A program made the position numbers and the translations under genes. The notes under the pieces are model-generated. The model did not search any database. It was not told the DNA's origin and saw only the letters and a list, made by a program, of their open reading frames with translations. Shown one piece after another: positions 16,649 through 25,085 of a stretch of 64,000 nt of DNA. This DNA is from Pseudodesulfovibrio sp. (lineage in GTDB: Bacteria > Desulfobacterota > Desulfovibrionia > Desulfovibrionales > Desulfovibrionaceae), in assembly GCF_028692895.1 (NCBI RefSeq), contig NZ_JAQUWN010000006.1, positions 1-64,000 on the forward strand, read 5' to 3'. Position 1 is the stretch's first letter, and each line of letters starts with the position of its first letter.

Positions 16649-17030
16649 CGCCGCCGCAGCGAACGCCACCGCTGCGCCCATGCAGCTCCCGCAGGTGGAC
16701 ACCTGGTCCACGCTGCTGACCACCCTCGGCTACCTCAGTCTGCTGTTGGGCGTCATTTTTCTGGCTTACTGGCTGCTCCGGCGGCTCGGGGTGTCCGGCA
16801 TGGGCGTCCAGGGCGGGAGCGGCGCGCCCCGGCTGGTCAGCCGCCTGATGCTCGGCCAGCACCAGTCCGTGGTGGTGGTCCGCCACCGGGGGCGGGACTT
16901 CCTGCTCGGCGTCACCGAGCACGGCATCACCCCCCTGGCCGAGGACGAAACGGACGAGGGCGCGGAGGCGGACGTCGGCCGGCCCGCCTCGTCCTTCGCC
17001 AGCCTGCTCAAGCGGAGCGTGGGCCGATGA
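16641..17030 (+). CDS. fliO: Flagellar biosynthesis protein FliO
   Basis: FliO helps assemble the FliP ring of the flagellar type III export gate. The 129-residue protein has one membrane helix, LGYLSLLLGVIFLAYWLLRR, near residue 30. The FliO domain follows, with APRLVSRLMLGQHQSVVVVR and DFLLGVTEHGITPL. The best start is a TTG at 16641, inside the end of fliN, which implies translational coupling; an ATG at 16680 (MQLPQV) is the alternative. The stop overlaps the ATG of fliP. The order N-O-P-Q is the classic flagellar export arrangement. Confidence 0.9.
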   Translation: MDSAAAANATAAPMQLPQVDTWSTLLTTLGYLSLLLGVIFLAYWLLRRLGVSGMGVQGGSGAPRLVSRLMLGQHQSVVVVRHRGRDFLLGVTEHGITPLAEDETDEGAEADVGRPASSFASLLKRSVGR

Positions 17031-17791
17031 CCGCCCGCAACCGCTGCCTGGCCATTCTCCTGGCCGCCCTGGCGGGGCTCTGCCTGCTCCCGTCCCTGGC
17101 CGCCGCCGCGCCGACCATTCCCAAGCTGACCATGGAGCTGGCCGCGGGCCAGGCCGAGCCCCAGGAGGTCTCCACCCTCCTGGAAATCATTTTTCTGTTC
17201 ACGATCCTGTCCATGGCCCCGGCCATCATGCTGACCATGACCTCGTTCACGCGCATCATCATCGTCTTCCACTTCCTGCGCCAGGCCATGGGCACCCAGC
17301 AGATGCCGCCCAACCAGATTCTGGCGGGCCTGGCCATCTTCATGACCCTGGTCATCATGATGCCGGTGGGCAAGGCCATCAACGACACGGCCCTCCAGCC
17401 CTACATGAACGAGGAGATCCCCTTCCAGGAGATGCTCACCCGCGCCCAGAAGCCGCTGCGGGAGTTCATGTTCAAGCACACGCGGGAGAAGGACCTGTCC
17501 ATCTTCTACTCCATCACCAAGGAGGACCGGCCCAAGAACAGGGAGGAGGTCTCCACCTTGATGCTGACGGCGGCCTACACCATCTCCGAGCTCAAGACCG
17601 GCTTCACCATCGGCTTCCTCATCTACATCCCGTTCCTGATCCTGGACATGGTCGTGGCCTCCATCCTGCTGGCCATGGGCATGATGATGCTGCCGCCGGT
17701 GATGATATCGCTGCCGTTCAAGATTTTGCTGTTCATCCTCATCGACGGCTGGAACCTGCTCGTCGGCTCGCTGGTCAACACCTTCCAGTGA
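17027..17791 (+). CDS. fliP: Flagellar export gate protein FliP
   Basis: FliP forms the pentameric core of the flagellar export gate in the inner membrane. The 254-residue protein starts with a cleavable signal peptide (MTARNRCLAILLAALAGLCL, cut near AAA-AP). Its family motifs are TILSMAPAIMLTMTSFTRII, FHFLRQAMGTQQMPPNQIL, and the C-terminal FLIYIPFLILDMVVASILLA with MMMLPPVMISLPFKILLF. Four membrane helices are visible. The ATG overlaps the fliO stop in ATGA. The gap to fliQ is 58 bases, with AACGGAGA before the fliQ start. Confidence 0.97.
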   Translation: MTARNRCLAILLAALAGLCLLPSLAAAAPTIPKLTMELAAGQAEPQEVSTLLEIIFLFTILSMAPAIMLTMTSFTRIIIVFHFLRQAMGTQQMPPNQILAGLAIFMTLVIMMPVGKAINDTALQPYMNEEIPFQEMLTRAQKPLREFMFKHTREKDLSIFYSITKEDRPKNREEVSTLMLTAAYTISELKTGFTIGFLIYIPFLILDMVVASILLAMGMMMLPPVMISLPFKILLFILIDGWNLLVGSLVNTFQ

Positions 17792-17849
17792 CGACGCGCC
17801 CATTGTCGCCCGGGGAGCCCCGCGCCCCGCAACCCAACGGAGAACTGAA

Positions 17850-18119
17850 ATGACGCCTGAATTCGTAGTGGGATTCGCCAAGCAGGCCATCGAGATGACC
17901 CTGGTCATCGCCCTGCCCATGCTCGGCATCGGCATGGCGGTCGGCATCTTCGTTTCCGTGCTCCAGGCCGCCACCCAGATTCAGGAGATGACCCTGACCA
18001 TGGTGCCCAAGATCGTGGCCATCTTCCTCGCGCTGCTCCTCGCCTTTCCATGGATCATGGACAAGATGATGACCTACACCACCAACCTCTTCCTCAACCT
18101 GCCCAACTACATCCGCTGA
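17850..18119 (+). CDS. fliQ: Flagellar export gate protein FliQ
   Basis: FliQ is an 89-residue export-gate subunit with two membrane helices. The N-terminal helix contains MTLVIALPMLGIGMAVGIFV and the second MVPKIVAIFLALLLAFPWIM. The sequence SVLQAATQIQEMTLTMVPK between them is the family hallmark. GGAGA stands before the ATG. fliR and flhB, which usually come next, are not here; the following gene is a Lon-like protease. A GC hairpin GCCGGG/CCCGGC just after the stop has no T-run, so I am not sure it terminates the operon. Confidence 0.96.
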   Translation: MTPEFVVGFAKQAIEMTLVIALPMLGIGMAVGIFVSVLQAATQIQEMTLTMVPKIVAIFLALLLAFPWIMDKMMTYTTNLFLNLPNYIR

Positions 18120-18231
18120 CCCCCGCCGGGCCCGGCCGCCCGGCCACGCACATTGCCTGATGACAACCCTGGTGAAAAACCGTATCTTCCCGGTACGGTG
18201 CCTTTGCCGCGCACATAATCCGACACGACAC

Positions 18232-20658
18232 ATGAAGAACAACGCCACCACGCACAAGCCCCTGTCCCCGGACCGCCTCCGGGCCGAGCTCGATCCCGCC
18301 CGCGTCCCCTATGCGGACAGCACGGAGATTCCGGACCGCAACGCCTATCCCCGCTTCCAGCCGAGGGCCATCCACGCCCTGTCGCTGGCCCTCCAGATCA
18401 AGGGCAACGAGCACAACATCTACGTGTCCGGCGAGCCGAACATGGGGCGCACCTATTTCGTCAAGTCCTTCCTCCAGCCCGCCGCCTCCAGGGGCAAGAC
18501 CCCGCGCGACTGGGTCTACCTCTACAACTTCGAGGACAGCGACCGGCCCGTGGCCGTGTCCCTGCCCGCCGGGACCGGCCGCAAGCTCAAGCAGGAGCAG
18601 CAGAAGGCCATGACCCTCATCAAGCAGGAGATCCCGGCCCGGTTCGAGAAGGACGCCTTCCAGAAAAAGCACGAGCGCATGCTCAAGAAGTACAACGCCA
18701 AGCGGGACGAGCTCTTCGGCCGCATGGACGCCACGGCCGCCAAGGAGAATTTCAGCCTCAGCCTGGACGAGGACGGCGTGCTCACCCTCTCGCCCATCGT
18801 GGACGGCAACGTGGTCTCGGACAAGGACTTCGACAAGCTTGAGCCGCGCGCCCGCAAGAAGTTCAAGGCCAAGGGCGAGGAGCTGCTGGCCCGCGTCTCC
18901 TCCATCCTGCGCCAGATCAACCGCAACGAGACCGCCATGCGCGACTCCGAGACGGACCTGCACCGCGAGACGGCCCGGGCCGTCATGGCCGACTGCTTCG
19001 CCCCCATGGCGGAGAAGTTCAAGAAGCACGCCGAGCTGACCGAATACTTCAAGGCCGTCACCGACGAGGTGGTGGACAACGTGGACCAGTTCATGCCGCG
19101 CGACAACTCCCTGGCCGGGCTCCTGCCCGAGGGCGGGCCCGGCGGCGGCGAGGATTTCTTCACCCGGTTCGAGGTCAACCTCTTCGTGGACAACGGCAAG
19201 ACCCACGGCGCGCCCGTGGTGGTGGAGGACCACCCCACGGCCTTCAACCTGCTCGGCTCCATCGAGCGCGAGGCCGAGCTCGGCGCGCTCTACACGGACT
19301 TCACCCTCATCAAGGCGGGCTCCGTGCACCTGGCCAACGGCGGGTTCCTCATCCTGAACATCGAGGACCTGCTCGGCAACCCCAACTCCTGGGAGGGCCT
19401 CCTGCGCGCCCTGCGCTCCGGCAAGTCGCGCATAGAGGACCCCGTGGACCCGGAGCAGGTCCGCGCCCGGACCATCCAGCCCACGCCCGTGGACCTCTCC
19501 CTCAAGGTCGTGCTTATCGGCACGGACGAGCACTACGAGGCCCTGCTCCTGGGCGACGACCGCTTCGCCAAGTTCTTCAAGCTCAAGGCGCACCTTCAGG
19601 CCGCCGCCAGCCGCGACGCCGCCAACGTCAAGAACTACCTCTACGTCATCGGCCGCATCGCCCGCGAGTGCGGGCTGCTCCCCTTCAACCGCGAGGCCCT
19701 GGCCGGGCTGGTGGACTTCGCCTCCCGCCTTGTGGAGGACCAGAAGCGGCTGTCGCTCTACACCCCGCTGGTGCGCGAGCGGATGATCGAGGCCTCGGCC
19801 GTGGCGCGCATGGCCGGGCGCGAGATGGTCGGCCCCGCCGAGCTGAACGAGGCGGTCCGGGCCAAGGACTACCGCGCCAACCTCTATGAAGAGGAGTTCA
19901 TGGCCGACTACGACCGCCAGGTCATCAAGGTGGCCACCCACGGCCAGGCCACCGGGCTGGCCAACGGCCTGTCCGTGACCATGTTCGGCGATTACGAGTT
20001 CGGCCTGCCCCACCAGATTTCCTGCACCGTGGGCGTGGGCCACGGCGGCATCATCGACCTGGAGCGCGAGGCCCAACTGGGCGGGCCCATCCACACCAAG
20101 GGCATGATGATAATCAAGTCCTACCTGGTCCGCCTCTTCGCCCAGGACAAGCCCATCGTCCTGACCGGCTCGCTCTGCTTCGAGCAGTCCTACGCGGGCA
20201 TCGAGGGCGACTCGGCCTCGGGCGCGGAGCTGGCGTCGCTGCTCTCGGCCCTGTCCGGGGTGCCGGTCAACCTGTCCTACGCCTTCACCGGCGCGGTCTC
20301 CCAGTCGGGCGCGATCATGGCCGTGGGCGGCGTGAACCGCAAGATCGAGGGGTTCTTCGAGGTCTGCCGCCGCCGCAAGCTCACCGGCAGCCAGGGCGTC
20401 ATCCTGCCCGAGGACAACGTGGTCAACCTGATGCTCAAGGACGAGGTGGTCCAGGCCGTGGCCGAGGGCAAGTTCCACATCTTCCCGGTCACCTCCATCG
20501 AGGAGGCCATGTTCATCCTGACCGGCATGCGTTGCGGCAAACGGGGCAAGAACGGCAAGTTCCCCACGGACTCCCTCTACCACCGCGTGGACCGTCGGCT
20601 GGCCGAACTGAGCCGCCTGGCCGCCCCAGGCGGGGGAGGGGACTGGTGCAAGCCTTGA
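18232..20658 (+). CDS. Lon-like protease with degenerate P-loop
   Basis: An 808-residue protein of the AAA-like/Lon family that includes YcbZ and LonC. The C-terminal Lon protease domain has the catalytic dyad: Ser663 in EGDSASGAEL and Lys704 in GGVNRKIEGFFE, 41 residues apart as in Lon. The N-terminal ATPase-like domain has GEPNMGRTYF where a Walker A lysine would be, so the P-loop Lys is Arg. A long helical insertion fills about residues 110-290. It probably degrades proteins in the cytosol, perhaps without true ATPase activity. I chose the ATG at 18232 (MKNNATTHK); an in-frame ATG at 18160 exists. No ribosome binding site is visible at either, though CATAAT at 18214-18219 is a possible -10. 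Confidence 0.9.
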   Translation: MKNNATTHKPLSPDRLRAELDPARVPYADSTEIPDRNAYPRFQPRAIHALSLALQIKGNEHNIYVSGEPNMGRTYFVKSFLQPAASRGKTPRDWVYLYNFEDSDRPVAVSLPAGTGRKLKQEQQKAMTLIKQEIPARFEKDAFQKKHERMLKKYNAKRDELFGRMDATAAKENFSLSLDEDGVLTLSPIVDGNVVSDKDFDKLEPRARKKFKAKGEELLARVSSILRQINRNETAMRDSETDLHRETARAVMADCFAPMAEKFKKHAELTEYFKAVTDEVVDNVDQFMPRDNSLAGLLPEGGPGGGEDFFTRFEVNLFVDNGKTHGAPVVVEDHPTAFNLLGSIEREAELGALYTDFTLIKAGSVHLANGGFLILNIEDLLGNPNSWEGLLRALRSGKSRIEDPVDPEQVRARTIQPTPVDLSLKVVLIGTDEHYEALLLGDDRFAKFFKLKAHLQAAASRDAANVKNYLYVIGRIARECGLLPFNREALAGLVDFASRLVEDQKRLSLYTPLVRERMIEASAVARMAGREMVGPAELNEAVRAKDYRANLYEEEFMADYDRQVIKVATHGQATGLANGLSVTMFGDYEFGLPHQISCTVGVGHGGIIDLEREAQLGGPIHTKGMMIIKSYLVRLFAQDKPIVLTGSLCFEQSYAGIEGDSASGAELASLLSALSGVPVNLSYAFTGAVSQSGAIMAVGGVNRKIEGFFEVCRRRKLTGSQGVILPEDNVVNLMLKDEVVQAVAEGKFHIFPVTSIEEAMFILTGMRCGKRGKNGKFPTDSLYHRVDRRLAELSRLAAPGGGGDWCKP

Positions 20659-20676
20659 CCGCCGGATTCCCGAAAC

Positions 20677-20705
20677 TTGACCTCGACCCGGTTCAGGGCT
20701 AGGCA
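20677..20705 (+). promoter_or_regulatory. Putative promoter, leaderless geometry
   Basis: TTGACC (20677-20682) and the hexamer at -10 distance, TAGGCA (20700-20705), are 17 bases apart. The ATG of the next gene lies 6 bases on. The -35 is strong and the -10 is poor, so this rests mainly on the shared geometry with four other genes here. Confidence 0.35.
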
Positions 20706-20711
20706 ACGCCC

Positions 20712-21404
20712 ATGAACGAACTGCTCTGGATACTCTTCGCGCTGGCGGACCTGTGCATGGTCCTGGTCATCTACCGCCTTTTCGGCAAGGTGGGGCTCTT
20801 CGGCCTCATGGTCTTCAACCTGCTCCTGTGCAACATCCAGGTGCTCAAGACCGTGGAGCTCTTCGGCCTGACCACCACGCTCGGCAACGTGCTGTACGCC
20901 AGCGTGTTCCTGGCCACGGACCTGCTCAGCGAGTTCTACGGCAAGCGGGAGGCGCGCAAGGGCGTGCTCCTCGGCTTCGTGGCCCTGCTGATGATGGTCG
21001 CCTACATGCAGATAGCCCTGCTTTTCAAGCCTGCGGCCGACGACTTCGCCCAGCCGCACCTCCAGGCGCTCTTCGGGTTCATGCCGCGCATCGCCCTGGC
21101 CTCCATGGCCGCCTATCTCGTCTCGCAGATGCACGACGTCTGGGCGTTCCACGCCATCCGGGAGCGCACCGGGGCGCGTATGCTCTGGCTGCGCAACAAC
21201 GCCTCGACCATGGTCAGCCAGTTCCTGGACTCGGCCATCTTCTGCGTCATCGCCTTCTGGGGGGTGTTCCCCATCAACGTGTTTTGGGAGATCCTGGCGT
21301 CCACCTACCTGATCAAGTTCGTGGTCGCGGCCCTGGACACCCCGTTCATCTACCTGGCCAAGCGGTTGTTCCCGGAGGATCGGCATCAGGCCGAGCACGC
21401 CTAG
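20712..21404 (+). CDS. Queuosine precursor transporter, YhhQ/VUT family
   Basis: A 230-residue inner-membrane protein with about six helices. It matches the YhhQ family, which brings queuosine precursors (preQ0/preQ1) into the cell for tRNA modification. Signs are VLYASVFLATDLLSEFYGKR near residue 57, AYLVSQMHDVWAFHAIRER and NNASTMVSQFLDSAIFCVIA. The ATG is preceded only by weak GGG-type sequence and by the promoter-like pair at 20677. It is followed by a strong terminator. queD, which makes a queuosine precursor, lies 9 kb away in the same window. Confidence 0.88.
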   Translation: MNELLWILFALADLCMVLVIYRLFGKVGLFGLMVFNLLLCNIQVLKTVELFGLTTTLGNVLYASVFLATDLLSEFYGKREARKGVLLGFVALLMMVAYMQIALLFKPAADDFAQPHLQALFGFMPRIALASMAAYLVSQMHDVWAFHAIRERTGARMLWLRNNASTMVSQFLDSAIFCVIAFWGVFPINVFWEILASTYLIKFVVAALDTPFIYLAKRLFPEDRHQAEHA

Positions 21405-21446
21405 CCGGGCGCGCTTGCGGCGCGGCTTTTTCAATGGCTTTTTTGC

Positions 21447-21479
21447 GGGAGGTCGCCGGTTGGCGGCCTCCCTTTTTTT
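21447..21479 (+). terminator. Strong rho-independent terminator
   Basis: GGGAGG-T-CGCC (21447-21457) pairs with GGCG-G-CCTCCC (21462-21472) around GGTT, then a run of seven T. A weaker hairpin with a T5 run lies just before it, near 21403-21430. Confidence 0.92.
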
Positions 21480-21584
21480 GTGGCGGGGGGAGGGGGAGGC
21501 GGCAGAAGAGTGAAGGCGGGCAGGGCGTCGCCTTTTTGCCTTTTCCTCTTTCAAGGCCGACAGGCGGTGACGCGGAAAATGACG

Positions 21585-22400
21585 CTACAGCCCGAAGAAC
21601 CTGCGGGCGTTGTCGCCCGTGATCCGCCAGATGTCCGCGACGGAACGTCCTTTGATTTCGGCTATGCGCTTGGCGGTGAAGGCCACCAGGGCGGAGTGGT
21701 TGCGCTTGCCTCGCCACGGCTCGGGCGCGAGGTAGGGGCAGTCCGTCTCGATCAGCAGCCGCTCCAGCGGAATCCTCGCCACGGCGGCCTGGAGGTCGTC
21801 GGTCTTGCGGAAGGTGACCGGGCCGGGCACCGAGATGTGCCAGCCGTTGTCCAGGATTGCCTTGGCCAGGGCCATGTCCGCGCCGAAACAGTGCCAGAGG
21901 ACCGGATAGTCGCGGAACCCCTCGGCCGCGAGGATGTCCAGGCAGTCGCCGTTGGCGTCGCGCGAGTGGATGACCACCGGGCGCTCCACCTCGCGCGCCA
22001 GGTGGAGCTGGCGGACGAAGGCGGGCTTCTGCACGGCGGGCGGCGCGTCGTCCCAGTAGTAGTCCAGGCCGATCTCGCCCACGCCCTTCAGCCTCGGATC
22101 GGCCAGGAAATGGGCGCGCATCCGCTCCTCGACCTCTTTCGTGAGCTGCGGCGCGTCGTTGGGATGCACGCCGAGCAGGAAGGCGACCTCGGGATGGGCG
22201 TCGAAGAGGTGGCGGTTGCGCTCGTAGGCGTCCGGCCCGAGGAAGACGTTGACGATGTTGGCCACGCCGCTCGCCCTGGCACGGGCCAGGAGGGTTTCGC
22301 GGTCCTCGTCGAAGTCCTCAAGGTCGAGATGGGCGTGGGAGTCGACCCCAAGAGGGGAAAGCGCAAGGGATTCGGGTTCGGGACGGTTTTTCTTCGACAT
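21585..22400 (-). CDS. TatD-family metal-dependent deoxyribonuclease
   Basis: A 271-residue TIM-barrel hydrolase of the TatD family, metal-dependent DNases with 3'-5' exonuclease activity. The metal ligands are in GVDSHAHLDLEDFD (the HxH pair), the Glu in GVGEIGLDYYWD, His in PVVIHSRDANGDCLDI, His in VLWHCFGAD and Asp in LLIETDCPYLAPEPWRGKRN. I place the start at 22400 (MSKKNRPEP), 10 bases after the stop of the upstream glycosyltransferase, so the two are probably one transcript. The longer frame upstream overlaps that gene. No clear terminator follows its stop. Confidence 0.94.
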   Translation of the reverse strand: MSKKNRPEPESLALSPLGVDSHAHLDLEDFDEDRETLLARARASGVANIVNVFLGPDAYERNRHLFDAHPEVAFLLGVHPNDAPQLTKEVEERMRAHFLADPRLKGVGEIGLDYYWDDAPPAVQKPAFVRQLHLAREVERPVVIHSRDANGDCLDILAAEGFRDYPVLWHCFGADMALAKAILDNGWHISVPGPVTFRKTDDLQAAVARIPLERLLIETDCPYLAPEPWRGKRNHSALVAFTAKRIAEIKGRSVADIWRITGDNARRFFGL

Positions 22401-22410
22401 GGTCAGCGGC

Positions 22411-23397
22411 TCACAGGGTCTCCCACAGGGTGAGGAGGGCTTTGGCCTGCTCCACGGTGGAGTAGGCGTCCGCCGTTTCCTGCCCCGCGCGGAGCACGGC
22501 GTCAAGGGCCGGGCCGGGCGTTTCGATCATGCCCGCGGCCTCCTCCAGGCAGAGGGCCGCGTCCAGCACGTCGCCGTCCGCGCACCACAGGCCGTTGCCG
22601 GACCACGGGACCTCGCGCAGCGGGGTCCAGGGGGCATGGCGCGGACGTAGCTGGGCCTGGCGCATGTAGTCCCACCCGCCCAGGCCGGAGAAGCCCACGG
22701 GCAGGCAGCCGCAGGCCATGGCTTCCAGCGGCGGCAGCGGGCAGCCCTCGGGATAGCCGGTCATGAGAAAAATGTCCGCGCCGCGCAACGCCTCGGCCAC
22801 GCCGAAGGCGTCCAGCCCCTCAAGCGGCCGCCAGCGCACCCGGTCCGGGCCGTTGCGGTGCTCGAACACGGCGCGGATCTGGTCGGCCACGGCCTTGTTC
22901 TTGCGCGGCATGTAGGCCACCACGGGCGGGCCCGACGGTTTGGCCTGGGGCGCGTTAAAGATGGCCCGGTCGATGCCGGGGCGCAGCACCGGGGCGGGCT
23001 TCCCCGTGGCGGTCTCGACGTAGCGGGCCACGGGGTCGGACACGGCCAGGAAGCCCACGGGCAGCCGGTCCCAGCGCACGCCTTCGGGCAGGGAGGAGAA
23101 GAGGTAGGCCCAGTTCTGGACGTAGCTCAGGCAGTCGGCCTGCGCCTCCAGGCCGGGGGTCAGGCCGTTGACCCAGCCCTCGGGCACCACCCAGCGGTCG
23201 CCGGGGCCGAGGTCCAGGTCGGCCCATTCCATGACCGGCGCGGCGTCGGCCAGGCCGGCGGGCCGCCAACCCGAGCGGTCGCGCGCCACCAGTGCGGCGT
23301 CGCGCCCGGCCTGGTGCAGGATGTCGGCCATCTGGCGGAGCACGGTGACGCCCCCGGTGGGCTTGTTCACGGGCGGGAGGAAAATTCGTGTCTTCAT
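22411..23397 (-). CDS. Glycosyltransferase, GT4-like
   Basis: A 328-residue protein with the GT-B layout. The N-terminal half begins MKTRIFLPPVNKPTGGVTVL, with a glycine turn typical of GT4 enzymes. The C-terminal Rossmann half has the donor-binding region MTGYPEGCPLPPLEAMACGC, where the conserved Glu-x7-Glu pattern is E...E as in GT4. It probably builds a cell-surface glycan; the donor and acceptor are unknown. The start at 23397 is set by family alignment; there is no strong ribosome binding site. It is divergent from the EamA transporter gene and leads into tatD. Confidence 0.85.
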   Translation of the reverse strand: MKTRIFLPPVNKPTGGVTVLRQMADILHQAGRDAALVARDRSGWRPAGLADAAPVMEWADLDLGPGDRWVVPEGWVNGLTPGLEAQADCLSYVQNWAYLFSSLPEGVRWDRLPVGFLAVSDPVARYVETATGKPAPVLRPGIDRAIFNAPQAKPSGPPVVAYMPRKNKAVADQIRAVFEHRNGPDRVRWRPLEGLDAFGVAEALRGADIFLMTGYPEGCPLPPLEAMACGCLPVGFSGLGGWDYMRQAQLRPRHAPWTPLREVPWSGNGLWCADGDVLDAALCLEEAAGMIETPGPALDAVLRAGQETADAYSTVEQAKALLTLWETL

Positions 23398-23572
23398 GGA
23401 TACAGGTGAAACCACACTCCCGGCCATTTGGCAAGGCGGGGGAGAGGAGGGGCGCGAGGCGGCTGGGGTTGGCGCCGCCTCGCGCCGGGGAGAGGAATGA
23501 TTTCCGTTGAGGAGACCATACGCTCCTCCGCCGGGAGGCGGGTCACGGTCATGTGACGATTTTTCGGCTTCC

Positions 23573-23610
23573 GCGCGAAGAAAGCACTTGTGCGCGAAGA
23601 AAGGGCTTGT
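23573..23610. repeat. Two tandem 19-bp repeats in a promoter
   Basis: GCGCGAAGAAAGCACTTGT (23573-23591) is followed at once by GCGCGAAGAAAGGGCTTGT (23592-23610), 17 of 19 identical. The second copy ends in the -35 of the promoter at 23607. An inverted repeat GTCAC-N6-GTGAC lies at 23542-23557. Both look like operator candidates. Confidence 0.7.
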
Positions 23611-23635
23611 GCGGGCCGGGGCGCGGGCCTAGATT
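23607..23635 (+). promoter_or_regulatory. Putative promoter, leaderless geometry
   Basis: TTGTGC (23607-23612) and TAGATT (23630-23635) are 17 bases apart. The ATG of the transporter gene starts 6 bases later, and no Shine-Dalgarno sequence is present. Confidence 0.5.
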
Positions 23636-23641
23636 GCGCCG

Positions 23642-24547
23642 ATGCGAAACTGGCTCACCCCCGGCATGCGCGTCATGCTGCTCGGCACCTTCCTCTTTTC
23701 CGTCGGCTCGCTCTGCGTCAAGCTGGCGGGCAGCCGCATCCCCACCACGGAGATTCTCTTCGTGCGCGGCCTGGTGGGCATCGTCTTTTGCTGGGCCATC
23801 GTGCGCCGGGCCGGGGTGGGCATGCTCGGCAACCGGCGGTGGACCCTGTTCACGCGCGGGCTGTTCGGGTTCCTCTCGCTCCTGGCCGAGTTCTACGCCA
23901 TCGTCCACCTGCCGCTGGCCGACGCCACGGTCATCATCTTCACCCACCCGGCGGTGGTCGCCCTGGCGGCCTGGTTCGTCCTGCGCGAGAAATTGAGCGC
24001 GGGGGCGCTCGTCTCGATCATGGTCAGCCTGTCGGGCGTGGTCCTGGTCTGCCACCCCGGCTTCCTCTTCGGCGGGGCCGGGCCGGAACTGGATTCCGTG
24101 GCTCTGGGCGTGGCCCTGCTCAGCGTGGCCTTAACCGCCGTGGCCATCATGGCGGTGCGCTCCCTGGCCGCCACCGAGCATCCGGCCGTCATCATCCTCT
24201 ACCCGCCCATGATAATCTGTCTGGCCTGCCCGCTCTTCGCGGCCGACTGGGTGGCGCCCGACTGGGGGGAATGGCTGATGCTCCTGGGCGTGGCCGGATT
24301 CATGAACGCGGGCCAATACTACATGACCGTGGGCTACGCCAAGGACTCGGCCGCGCGCATCAGTTCGGTGACCTGCCTGGAGGTGGTCTTCGCCGCCCTG
24401 TGGGGCGCGATGTTCCTGGGGGAAATCCCGGATATGTGGACCATCGGCGGCGGGCTGCTCATCGTGGCCGGCACCCTGGCCCTGGGCCGGTCGGGCGGGG
24501 GCGAGACCCCGGCGACCCCGGCGGCCCCGGCGGAGCAGCGGTCCTAG
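23642..24547 (+). CDS. EamA-type drug/metabolite transporter
   Basis: A 301-residue inner-membrane protein with ten predicted helices in two homologous halves, the DMT/EamA fold. The first EamA repeat spans about residues 10-138 and ends [13 protein letters not shown]; the second spans about 150-285 and ends in [20 protein letters not shown]. Such carriers export amino acids or other metabolites; the substrate is not evident. The C-terminus is a short Ala/Pro/Gly tail ([17 protein letters not shown]). The gene faces a glycosyltransferase across a 244-base gap that holds tandem repeats and a promoter. It converges with a PilZ gene, with 25 bases between the stops. Confidence 0.9.
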   Translation: MRNWLTPGMRVMLLGTFLFSVGSLCVKLAGSRIPTTEILFVRGLVGIVFCWAIVRRAGVGMLGNRRWTLFTRGLFGFLSLLAEFYAIVHLPLADATVIIFTHPAVVALAAWFVLREKLSAGALVSIMVSLSGVVLVCHPGFLFGGAGPELDSVALGVALLSVALTAVAIMAVRSLAATEHPAVIILYPPMIICLACPLFAADWVAPDWGEWLMLLGVAGFMNAGQYYMTVGYAKDSAARISSVTCLEVVFAALWGAMFLGEIPDMWTIGGGLLIVAGTLALGRSGGGETPATPAAPAEQRS

Positions 24548-24572
24548 CGGCCGACGCCGAAAACGCGCCCCG

Positions 24573-24932
24573 CTACCCGTCGACGCCGGGGAAGCGGCCC
24601 AGCTCCTCGTCGATGGCCTCGGGGTCGTCGGCATTGAGCTGGACCAGCCGGTGCAGGGTGGCGAAGCTCAGGTCATCCATCTCCTTGAAGACCATGCCCA
24701 CGCCGCTCTCCCCGACCCGGACCACCTCGCCCTCCACCACGATGCGCAGGCCGGGCGCCAGCGGAATGTTCAGCTCGCAGGCCGTGCCCATCAGGCAGTC
24801 CTCGCATCCGTCGAGCAGCGCGCCCTTGAGGCTCAGGTTGCGGGTGGATACGGGAATGACCACGTCGCCCACGGTGACGTAGGCCTCGAAATCCGCCTTG
24901 ACGCGCGTTCCGCGCCGCTTTTCACTGCTCAT
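24573..24932 (-). CDS. PilZ-domain protein
   Basis: A 119-residue protein made of one PilZ domain, the receptor fold for cyclic di-GMP. The ligand motif is intact: RRGTR at residues 6-10 (RxxxR) and [11 protein letters not shown] (the [D/N]xSxxG element) about 30 residues on. AGGAG stands 6 bases before the ATG at 24932. The gene is monocistronic. It starts back-to-back with argS, 153 bases away, and converges with the EamA transporter. Such stand-alone PilZ proteins often adjust motility or polysaccharide synthesis in response to cyclic di-GMP; the target is unknown. Confidence 0.9.
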   Translation of the reverse strand: MSSEKRRGTRVKADFEAYVTVGDVVIPVSTRNLSLKGALLDGCEDCLMGTACELNIPLAPGLRIVVEGEVVRVGESGVGMVFKEMDDLSFATLHRLVQLNADDPEAIDEELGRFPGVDG

Positions 24933-25085
24933 GGCCGTCTCCTTGCCTCCTGCATACCACACAACGGACCGGGTTTGAAGAAAAGAGACGGGCCGCCGGG
25001 AAAGGGCCCCTCTCGGCGCTTGGATTGCGCGGGCAAACATGCTAATGGGCCCTCCACAAGGTTCGTGCAAGGAGCGACAAAGCAG

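Noticed and set aside
20659-20711. preQ1 riboswitch before the queuosine precursor transporter
   Set aside because: The 53-base gap lacks the preQ1 stem and the A-rich tail, and promoter-like hexamers end right at the ATG.
23573-23610. CRISPR repeat
   Set aside because: The two copies abut with no spacer, and only two exist.
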